A DNA stretch of 64,000 nt from NCBI GenBank assembly GCA_963662175.1, contig OY759214.1:104432115-104496114 (forward strand), in the 5' to 3' direction. Of the stretch, positions 32,030-43,200 are shown one piece after another; the stretch's first letter is position 1; the number at the start of each line of letters is the position of its first letter. The notes below the pieces were generated by a model. The model was not told where the DNA came from, made no database searches, and saw only the letters and a list, made by a program, of their open reading frames with translations. The translations under genes were made by a program, and so were the position numbers. Source of the stretch: Aradus depressus. Taxonomy: Eukaryota > Arthropoda > Insecta > Hemiptera > Aradidae.

Positions 32030-33702
32030 TATAAGAAGTAACTCGATATCGTGTCACTCTTCTGAGAGAAGACTAGTTTTCATCCTGTGTCGCACGGAAT
32101 AGACCGCCCTTTCGTCTAGAGGTTAAGAGGTTAAATTAAAACAAATTCTTTGTTAAACATTTATTTACAAAGCAACAAAATGTAACATTGTTAGTCCATT
32201 ATTATAAATGTTTTTTTTATTACAACTATAATTTATTAAATGTATGCTATTGTTTGTAAAATTTTAACTATAGTTAATTCTAATGTTTTATTCTCTTTGA
32301 AGATACCTATTGAATTTGTACATAAATTGTATTTTTTAATAAAAAATTGTAAAAGTATTGTTTGTATATTTTTTTCTCAATATTTCCTTATTTATGCACA
32401 ACTACCCTGCGCAGCTCAAGTGTATCCTGTTCAAAGAAATTGTGTGAATAGTTCGTTTGAACTTAGGGCGAGATTATTTATGGACAGCATCAAATAACAT
32501 TTTTAATGGTTCCTTCAGTTGCCGTCAGAACCTCTACTGACGTTGCATGTGGTGCATTCGTTGTGAACCAGCTGAAGGGGAAGTTTTAACTGCAGAATGG
32601 GTTGCATCTTCTTCAAGGAGTCTGAAAGAAGCCACTCCTCGTAGGGTTATTGCACTACTCCTTCGTTTTGGATAAAGCTAAATTTATCAAAATGTTTATA
32701 TATGATAAAGATAGAAAACAATATTAACAACTATTTTTTATTTATAATTAGTATAAGGAAGTTTTAAAAAAAGAAAACAAAATCACAATATGTTTTTTCG
32801 ATATTTTTAATGACATTATTAAAACATGTCTAGATGTACCATCAAAAACAATCTTAATTAATTAAAAACATTATTGTTGTAAAGTTGTACAGATACTGAG
32901 GTTGGGCTTGCAGTCTGACACGTCTATTACATTGGCAGAAACATAACTGCAAGATAAATTTATATTAGAAATCTCCTTAGACATCATAAAAAAGAATTGT
33001 AAAATACAATTACATATATTAGAAATCTTAGACATCACAAAAAATAACTGCAAAATACAATTATATTAGGAGTCTCTTTAGACATCACACATCAAAATTG
33101 TGTAGCTTCATAAACTGAAAATTTGTGATTTTAAGTTTATGACGTCCACGCCTTTACAAAATGATAGTTCAACACAACAATTATATTCTTTTGAAGAGCC
33201 CATTGTAAGTGCTTTAATCTAATTATCTATGGGCAATTTCGAAATTAAACATTCACTAAAACCTGGCTAGATGTGAATTTAAGACTACAACCAGACACAC
33301 ATGCAAGTTTCCGCGCTCTCTCAAAACCTTCAGTATCTTTATTTGTTGGACCTTCAACTTCTGTTTTTCCTCTGTTCTCTGAAATTGAAGTCACACCCCG
33401 CCTCATACATATGCTTCCACTCTCTCTCAAAACCTTCAATCTCTTTATTGGTGGAATATTTCTCCATTTCAGGGTTTCAAACCCAGATCCAGGTTTCGAA
33501 ATATGCTTGAACCCGAGTCCAGGTCAGGAAGTGTGGGCCACGATCCGTGTCTGGAACCGTGGACCCGAGTCCGGATCTAAAACGACATTTAGCGCGGAGA
33601 CTTACTTCGGGTGTAGCCTCAAATTCGGAGATCAATGGGCCAAGTGCAGAATCATAATTGTGAATAAAATGGTGTATTCTAAAAACCCTAAAACTGGAGG
33701 TT
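32030..33702. other. No gene recognised
   Basis: AT-rich to 33240, with a short tandem theme 'agaaatctccttagacatca' near 32970, 33020 and 33070. The interval 33240-33690 is less AT-rich and has a 158-codon open frame (33273-33749) without recognisable domain; Pro/Ser-rich and probably not coding. Confidence 0.45.
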
Positions 33703-34275
33703 TTAACACCTTTGTGACCTCGTCGTGGTTCTCGCTGTCTTCTCTATAGAGCTGAAGGAGGCTGTTTCCAAGAGAACTGCTGCTGATATCTGAAGTAGAG
33801 GAGCCAGTAGGCCAGGTTGAGAAGAACGAAGGAGGTGGGAAACAGTATCCTGGCGGCTCGGTCTATATAGGAAACACTGTTTACACCTTTGTGTCCTCGC
33901 CATGCTTCTCGCTGTCTTCTCTATGGAGCTGAAGGAGGCTGTTTCCAAGAGAACTGCTGCTGATATCTGAAGTAGAGGAGCCAGTAGGCCAGGTTGAGAA
34001 GAACGAAGGAGGTGGGAAACAGTATCCTGGCAGCTCGGTCTATATAGGAAACACTGTTCACACCTTTGTGATCTCGTCAGGGTTCTCGCTGTCTTCTCTA
34101 TAGAGCTGAAGGAGGCTGTTTCCAAGAGAACTGCTGCTGATATCTGAAGTAGAGGAGCCAGTAGGCCAGGTTGAGAAGAACGAAGGAGGTGGGAAACAGT
34201 ATCCTGGCAGCTCGGTCTATATAGGAAACACTGTTTACACCTTTGTGACCTCGCCATGCTTCTCTCTGTCTTTCT
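33703..34275 (-). repeat. 177-bp tandem triplication of the TM4 exon
   Basis: Three near-identical 177-bp units: the landmark 'gctgaaggaggctgtttcc' sits at 33751, 33928 and 34105. A partial fourth unit ends the array near 33703. Each unit encodes RILFPTSFVLLNLAYWLLYF, the TM4 of the receptor, followed by a stop. Only the rightmost unit (first on the minus strand) is preceded by a proper acceptor. The middle copy has a TGA upstream of TM4; the leftmost has an open upstream frame but no phase-compatible acceptor that I can find. The divergence is a few bases per unit, so the event is recent. Confidence 0.92.
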
Positions 34276-34297
34276 CGTCTGTAGTTTTCGTCTCCAA
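34098..34297 (-). CDS. Grd: Receptor last exon: end of loop and TM4
   Basis: Acceptor after a T9 tract (TTTGCGCTAG), phase 1 entry completing Val. Reads GDENYRRERQREAWRG, then SVSYIDRAARILFPTSFVLL and NLAYWLLYF (TM4), a 15-residue tail and TAG at 34100-34098. First unit of the 177-bp tandem array. Confidence 0.9.
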
Positions 34298-37200
34298 CTA
34301 GCGCAAAAAAAAATATATATATATTAACCACATGAATGTTTCGTGACTGAAAATAAACGAATTAGGTGTAACTACTTACACTATATTAACGCAACTGTTT
34401 CGCGAGGCGAGATTTGTATAGTGTAGACGTGGCCCCCACCCCGGAGCATGTTGCGCTAGGCAGCCTGGCGGCGAGCCTTCCCAGTCGCGCATCAAAAAGT
34501 CTCGCTCCTCCCGTTTCGTGTAGTGTGAACGACAATACTTATTGCGCGCGAGAAAATGTGAGAATGAGAGAAGAAGTTTGCCCCCTTATCAGATCTCACC
34601 CCACTCTTCCTTTCTCCAGGAGCCCGCACCCCAGCTCAAGTACGTTGATATAAGGAGAGGATCCCGGGTTGGGTCATATTGAACATTTTAATTGATGTTC
34701 ATAAAGTACTAGTTCTAAGGAACTTATCAGCCTTATGGAAAATCAATCGCGAATCTTCGTTAGACTCCGTATTCTGCCAAGGATCTTTGTTAGACTCCGT
34801 ATTCTGCCAGGGATCTTTGTTAGACTCAGTATTCTGCCAGGGATCTTTGTTATACTCAGTATTCTGCCAGGGATCGTGATGGGTTTACCGCTAAGCCCCT
34901 AACTTTTATTTTTTTTCTCTCTTAACGTAAGAATTGATCTAAGCAAGATCTAGTGTTATTCAGGGTTGGTTTTACCAGGGTTATATGTTTTTTTTTTTTA
35001 AATAGTGTTTCAGGAGAGGACATGATTGATTTTTTAAGTGCGAAAAATAAGTTTCGGTTTTTTTCCGAACTCCTGATTCCAAAAATGAAAAGAATGCTTC
35101 GTTTGTATGTGCATTTGTGAACACAATCACTCTCGATAGAATGAATACAACCGTCATGAAATTGTATATGTGCATCTAGCAGAGTCCCATAAGGACAACA
35201 CATATTGTTTTTCAGTCAAATAGCCGAAAGGACGGAGAGGGCTTAGTTCAAAAACCTAATAACTGCTGTTGTAATGAATTTACATGTGGATACAGGATCC
35301 AACAAATAAGACATCAAATTCGAGTGGATTCAGAGGCAACAGGGGCTTACCTAGACAGTAGAAGAGCTGTTTCCACTTGGCCACCTTCCTCTCCGTCTGT
35401 GTCTGTCGCTCTACCATCCTCAGTCCAGACTTGGAGTCCCCCACCACCAGCCCTTCCCTCAGCGACACTCTTCTCGGCGAGTTCCCCAATGTTGGATTCT
35501 GAAATGTTCAACAAATTTAATATTCTATATATATAATAATATATCTAGCAGCAAAATTCATTTTCTGAGGTTCAAAAATATTTAATACCAAGACTTGTTA
35601 GATTTTTTCTAGCATCAGTTACTAAAATTGTATAGAACATGTAATTATGTAATTACTGTCGTTACGAAGCTCGCCATTAATTTATTTTCTTATATAAATT
35701 TATATTTTTAATATAATGAAGGACACCTGTAGATATTAATATTCTTTTATTATTAACTTAGAGGTATTTTACTGGTTATAGGTATAATATATATTGAAAA
35801 TAATAAGAAAAATACCTGTAAGTTACCACTAAAATAATATAATATCAATGTTTACAGGTTCATGTCAAAAATTAATTAAATATTAAAAAGAAGATATCCA
35901 ATGAATAGAAGAAAACAACAAAATCATGAGCTTAGTTAGCATTTGTGTATATTATATACATAATTAAAAACTATATTTATTTTAAATTAATGACGAACAA
36001 CATTATAATAATTACTAATTAAGTATTATATAAAACTTTATAAATCTGATGATGGGAAAATTTACCAGAAACGTCTGTGTATTAATTATGTTTTGAATCA
36101 CAGAAAATAAATACTCCTACATATATAATTATACATTAAAAATCTCCTTACAGACATCCAATTTATATAATAATTATAATATATATAATTATTATATAAT
36201 AATATATTATTATATTTTCAATATTATTGAATTATTTCATTAAAATATGCATACCTATCTCCTTTAAATTTTTTTAAATTTTAGGTACTGCCCAACTAAA
36301 TATTTTTCTGTATAACTGCATTTATTTTCATTTTTTTTTTTTTTTTCGGAAAGAGGACACTCTCTAAATGTGCAGTCCCCTAAGTCACGAGAAATTGCCT
36401 TTCGTTTTTTCGTAACACTTTGAAAAAGATTCATTCAATAAAAAACAAAAATATGTAAAAACTTATTTTTTTAATAAAACCTGGGAAATTAGAAAAAAAA
36501 TCAACTTGAATAATATAAATTCTAAATTTTTTGTACATGTCTGCCCTCTAAATGCTTGTCATATGCCTAACTTGAGAACCGCTGAACGGACTTTTTTTTA
36601 TGAAAGTCTCTTAATTACTTTCAGTTAACCTACAACGATTTTTTAGAAACTCAGTTTTTGTCGATAGGGTACATTTTATAACAAAATTTGTAATGACAAA
36701 AAAGTTTTCGCTCAACAAAATACAAATAATATTATAACCAGCTGAACAGTAAGGCAGGTTTACAATTCCAGAAGCTTTCTGCAGTTACTTGGCTCAGTTT
36801 TGTTTTTTATAGAATACTAAAAACCTTCGGTAAAGTTTCAACCATCAAAGAGAAATGAATAATTATGTAAAAACAAAATCAGTAACAATCAAAATTACAT
36901 ATCTTTGAGAGTTTAGAAGTTTTCAGCAAAACTTTCTGAGCAAATAGTACCATAACGAGTGAAAGTTATGCCAAATTTTCAGAAAAGTCCATTACCCAAG
37001 TCAAACTCATACAAAACTAACTTTCAGAAAAAAAAATGGGCCAGTGAAACGTCAGATGTGGTTCTAGGGGTAGGGAAAGGGTGTGGTGGTATATTGTCAC
37101 CCCTCTAAATATTAAAGTTAAATCTAGAGTAATATGTCAGAGTAAGGACGGAAGAGGCAGAGAAGTGTATGAGTTGGCAACGCTTCAACCAGCTGGACAA

Positions 37201-40200
37201 TAAAATATATATCAAAATGGGTATCTTCTGAACATATAATTTAGACATGAGCAGTTAAAAATGAAACCAACGGAAGTTATTAATGTGTCTTACTATGCAA
37301 GCACTTACCTTTAATATTTTTTAAATTAAATATATGAGATGGATGTGCTATTGGAATTATTTACTTCTTTACTTAAAATTATAAAATTTCCAGTTTCAAA
37401 ACTTGTTATGATTGGTAAACATAACTTAGAATTAGATCAGTGAGAAGATTACACCTTTACACTTAATGTACATAGAGAACTGAAAGTTGGTGTATATTAC
37501 GTTGTATATGGGACATATGAGTGAGGAGCGACGCCTGGCCCTGCTGTGTATCTCCATGGTAGAGGTGGGGTGGGGGGCAGTTAGAGAGCAATCCTCCACC
37601 TCTTCCCATCCCCACTCCTCCTCATCCACCGGGATCTCTCCACTACCCACCTGCAAGACAAACATGCACTTTCAAATGAAAATAAATAAATTAAATACGT
37701 CTCTCATCAGTTCTCTATATAAACACTTAGAGAATGGCCGAGTTCATCCCAAACAAAATGGCAATGCTAACTTGATTGTATTATGAAACATTTTGTGAAA
37801 TAAAATCGTTATTTTTCAATAAAATATTTGAAACTAGAGTCAGTGAAATATGGCAGTAGGGTAGATGGGGACGTTGAGCTGTTAGGGGAGCAGCGTTGCC
37901 AAGACTTGCAACCCCTCTCTTCATTGGAGAGCAGCGAACCCACCCCTATTATAAAGAGAGATAAGGTGGCAATATAGCAACTCGCCCCTTCCCCACCCCT
38001 TGAAGAACCCTAACTGCCATATTCCACCGTCTCTAATCTTAGTAAATTCAATAATGAGTATAATAAAAGACAATAAAACGAAAATTATGAAAGGTAATAA
38101 AGAGTCGTCAAATTCAATCATTACGTACTTTGGTGAAATAATGGACTCCAGCAAACTCAAGGAGAGTAGCAATACAATAGAAGAAGCTCATGAGAAGGAA
38201 CCAGTCGAGTGCAGTTGCATAGCGCACTTTGGGAAGGTCAGTCCTACTGTCCAGGCTGATGGTGGACAGGGTCAGCACTGTCGTAATACCTGCAAGTATA
38301 GAATTCAAGAAGAATGTAAAGAGTAAATGGAATGTTTGGAGTGAGTGGTTTCTATTTTGAAGAGGTCCTAACATTACTAAGAATGTTTCATGAGTTCATT
38401 AGCCTTCAAGAGGATACAAATTACATTTTTTCTTGTTGCCAGGACAACTGAATGAAGCTGAACATCGAGAAATGTCATTTTCAAATAAAATGAGAGTTTT
38501 GAATTTTCAGTATAGAAATGAGAAACACGAACTAGCTAGAAAAGATTAGCGACCTGGATATTATCATGAACTCCAATTCAACGTGACTAAGATGTTGGAC
38601 ATCTACCGACGTGGCAGAGACTTCAAGAACCCTGCAGCCCTTATGGATCTTCATCAACTACTGATTCTTAAACTGGGGGCTACAGACAGACTCTACGTCA
38701 ACATATTTACTGTTTTACCCGGATTCAATGCATACATTTCACATAAGCAAATTTCTAGAATGCGCAGAACAATAATATATATGTATATATTTTACACACA
38801 AACGTTGAATGGCGAAAGTTACTTGTCGCTGGAAGATGCAGACAGTGGCAAACAGATGTCGTGGCATGTTTGAATGATTATAACGCTTGAATACGAAAAT
38901 GTACGATATATGAAAATATAAGTACTTTCGGTATTTCTACCATCCTCAGCCAAACAGACCTTATTATTTTTTTTTTTATTAAGACAGCTTCCGTCTTACA
39001 GTTTTATTTATAAAGATTATATATATAATATATTACGTTCACTATAGTTATGAAAAAAATAAAACCAATAAATAAAATTTATTTTTTTTAGTGAAGTATA
39101 ATGAAAGAACTTTAAGACATTCTCAAAAAATGGGTAGGTACGCTTAATATCAAAAATTATAGAATAAAAATTAGGTCTGTCTATGAACATGATAACTCCC
39201 GATAGAGTGAATGTATCGACACGAAATGCAGTTAGTTATTGTGAATCAGACCCGGGCTTCAACTAAGAGGTCATATCGCCTACTACCAGAGCGCTCTTTC
39301 GACGCTCTGGTAGACATGAGCCCGACTCTATGGTGAGAGGCCTAAAGTTTGTCTACCCAGGTTACCTACCTAAGGTAGGAGTCTTTAACGAGTACCTGAC
39401 ATCGTACTGGCTCGGGACCATCGCTTTACGTCACGATTTTGTGCCTCCCAAATAAAAAAAACCTGAGGGCCTCAGTTGAGTTTGAAACCCGCGATCTTGA
39501 GCTCTGTATAAATGTTATATTATTGATCCAGAACCACATAAGGACGACTTCTATTAATATGTGTGTATTAGATAAAGTATACTGACAGAGGCCTACGCGG
39601 TCTGAGGTGGCCTCCCGGTGTATCCAGAAGGAGACCCAGGAGAGGACGACGATGAGGATGCAAGGTACATAGACCTGGATGAGGAAGTAGCCAGTGTGAC
39701 GCCGCAGGTTGAAGTTCACCTCAAGCAGAGAAAACTCTCCTGCCATTGACACAAGTACATATGGAGGAATGATTCTGGGAGACTTAAACAGCATCATCCA
39801 TCTCATAACAACAATTAAACAACAAACTATATAATTAAGTAAAACTATGTTTTATGAGAAGTTGTTTGAAAATAGAATTACAATAATATCTGACTGATGG
39901 TGAAGTTAAACTAAAATGAAATAATCATTGAACAAAGAAACTTCTTCTGCAAAGGACATCGAAGGACAAGCGAAGAGATGAAAGAGCATGTTATGATACA
40001 GTTTTATTGAAAAATAATACCATCATTTTGCAAAATTTGAATTATTTTTTTTTTGGCTTTATGTGCAAAGCATATTAGCCATGCTTTTAATAATGGTGTT
40101 TGCTAGTTATTTACGACATCCATGGCCCCGGGAGGGAGTTCTATCTATGAAATAAAACTCACGCCCGGACGGGATTCGAACCCGCAAACCAAGATGAGAC

Positions 40201-43200
40201 CAATTATTATTATTTTCACTTCCACAGCTATATGAAGTATAGGGAAAGTTATGTAATCGACCAGAAATTCGATGCGGTTTTCAACAGAACTTCATGTTTC
40301 CCGATCTCTTGACTTAGAAAATATTCTGTCCATTTATGTGTCTGTGAACAATATAACTCACGTTAGAATTAATATACAGACACGAATTTTATATCTAGAA
40401 CCTTCCAAGGACGACAACTAATGATTTTCAGCCAAATGGGCCAAAGAGAAGGAGGAGGGGGGGATTAGAGAGGAGGATTAACTCAAAAATCCTAATAACT
40501 TCCAATGTAATTAATATATAGACATGAAATTTTATATTTAAATTGATTCTATAAAAATAACTAAATCATGTTACCTTCTCTTCTTTTTAGTGTCAAATTC
40601 CTTTGTGGGCTCTCAAGAAGGTCGAACTGAGACAGTGCCATGCCCGACTCAAAACTAACACTCTTGCCAGACTGCCACTGGTAGACCAGGTCTCGGCTGG
40701 GGTAGGCGTCTGTGGACAACATCATCCCTATCAATATGTGAAATTAATTGTAAAAACTACTGCATACTATCATTCTATTTGCTGTCCCATCTACACAATG
40801 TATAGAGGAAGTAATTCGATGTTGAATTTTCACAAGAATTACAGTTTTCATGGAACGTCGGGATCGGATAAGGGGTCTGTACTCGAAACCCCAATAACTG
40901 CCAATGTAATGGACTTATCGATAAGCAATTTTATATGTGAATCCAGGAGCCGATAAGAATAACACCTGTGTCGATACTAAAAGAAATCGGTCGAAGGGAA
41001 GGGGAGCGGAGAACTAAAAAAAAACCTGGAATTCACTTTAATGATTCAGAAGTCTCTGAGTAAGATACCTTTTTCAAACAAATTAGTAATAGTGGTCGGA
41101 GGGAGAGCAATAACTTAGTCGATTGATTCGCTCTGGGGAAGTACATCGCCGGTGATTTTTCTCTTGGTGAATCTGTAAATTGGTAACAAGTTGGCATGAG
41201 TAAAGGTAATAATTGAAAGCGGCGTGCTTGTGCAAGCCTTCACCTGGTGGGTGACCGTCCAGTTGAGGGCAGCATTAGCGTTAGATACTTGTGTGGTCTG
41301 AAATAATTTTTCTCTTATGTCTAATCTATATAATAAAAATGAGTGCTAAATTTTGCTATAAGCGCAAAACTCGAGAACGGCTGGACCAATTCGGCTAATT
41401 TTTTTTTTCAAATATTCGTTGGAAGTCCGAGGAAGGTTCTTATGAAGAGTTCTTAGCTGTTAATTCTAGGGATGGCGATCTGAGATAGATTAATCGAAGA
41501 ATCGATGTTTGGGGTCATAATAATCTATGTGAACAATGAATCGATCAAGTGAATCGATCTCAGACACCCTAAAATCATTTACTTACCGTTTCGTTTTATT
41601 CAGTTTTTAGTGCATGTTATTTTCTTGGCTGAATAAAACGTAATTACAACTCTTACTGTTTCGTTTTATTCAGTTTTTAGTGCGTGTTATCAGTTTTTAG
41701 TGCGTTTTATTTTCTTGATTGTTTTTAAATCTTCGCTTCTGGCAAATTCCTCGATTTATCTTTGGTTGTCATCTTTGTCATTTACTTACTGTTTCGTTTT
41801 ATTCAGTTTTTACATATCTACATCTATATAATAAAAATGATTGGCTAAATTTTGCACGGGAGGGGGAGTTGTGGAGGTAGGCCTTAGTATAAAGATACCG
41901 GTAACTCATTAACTAATAGTCGGATTGTCATGGAATTTCACATGTAGTATTCTAAAAAGCCAAATTTAAAAAAAGGATGTGTGAAGTCTCAAAATTTGAA
42001 AGGGGGGGCTAGGCCTAATATAAAGATAGTGATAGGTCTTTAACGGATGATCCGATTGACATGGAATTTCACATGTAGTATTCTTAAAGGCCAAATTGAA
42101 AAATACGCTACGTGACATCTCAAAATTTTGAACAGGAGGAGGGGTTATGGGGGGGGCCTAAGTATAAATATAGTCCTAGCTCATTAACGGTTGTTCGGAT
42201 TGTCACGAAATTTGACATGTAGTATTCTTAAAGGCCAAATTGAAAAATACGGTACGTGACATCTCAAAATTTTGAACGGGAGGGGGGGTTGTGGGGGTAG
42301 GCGTAAATATAAAGATACTGATAGGTCATTAACAGATGATCGGATTGTCATGGAATTTCACATGTGGTATTCTTAAAGCCCGAATTAAAAAATAGGGTGT
42401 GTGGCATCTCAACATTTTGAAAGCGAGGGGGATTTTGGGGGTAGGCCTTAGCATAAAATAGTTGTAGCTCATTAACGAATGGTCGGATTGTCATGGAATT
42501 TCACATGTAGTATTCTTAAAAGACAAAAACAAAAAAAGGATATGTGACGTCTCAAAATTGACAACGGGAGGGGGGTATGGGGGGGCAAGCATATACCTAA
42601 ATGGTAGTTTCAAAAGCAATATTTAAAAATTGGCTGTGACTCTTTTGGACGGGAAAGGCGGGGGTCCATTAATGCTGAATGAATCTCACATGGAGCTTTC
42701 TTAAAGATGGGAAATAGCCTTAATTTTAATAGGGTGAGTTTCCTTAGCATGTATTACCTTGAAGATGCACCGTTGCACGGTAAATAATAGCTCTCACCAG
42801 CGTTCTTAAGCACAAAATACCTAGGGCATCCGCTGTTGCAAGGCACATACTAGCTGCGGTGCCCTGCGTTCCTAACTACGTACTATCTGTGTTGCCCAGC
42901 GGTCCTAAGAACTTAATAGCTGGTTGCACGGAGTTGCAAGGCGCATACTATCTAAGGTGCCCGGTGTTCTTAAGTAGGAACTTGCTGTGGTTCCAAGTAG
43001 AAAAAATAAATAAAAAAAAAATCCAGTCCAATAGCTTTTGACAGAACGACGTCTGTCGGGTCAGCTACCCGGATATCTGAATCCTACACAAAAATTGTAA
43101 TAAAAATGTTTTTCGAAAAAAGTCGGGCTAAATACCATTCTTCAAATTTCCTGCTTTTTAACGGTTTATAGATTTACTATTTGTTAAAACTGATAGACAG

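Larger units (their letters stand above)
34298..35350. other. Receptor intron 8
   Basis: Holds a CpG-richer patch (34390-34660, 'gcgagattttgt', 'tagtgtagacgtgg'), a 30-bp minisatellite at 34757-34876 and an inverted R3 repeat at 34980-35290. No exon recognised. Confidence 0.6.
38290..39586. other. Receptor intron 5
   Basis: Contains a fragment of the palindromic repeat (38921-38957), T-rich stretches, and an inverted SINE-A (39249-39508) ending 79 bp before the donor of the TM1 exon. No exon recognised. Confidence 0.6.

Noticed and set aside
33273..33749. 158-codon frame upstream of the TM4 array as an extra receptor exon
   Set aside because: It is on the strand opposite to the receptor, has no domain, and runs into the tandem array.
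33703..34257. 184-codon minus-strand open frame with a 59-residue repeat
   Set aside because: It is the wrong frame of the three 177-bp TM4 units; the correct frame encodes TM4 and matches exon phase.
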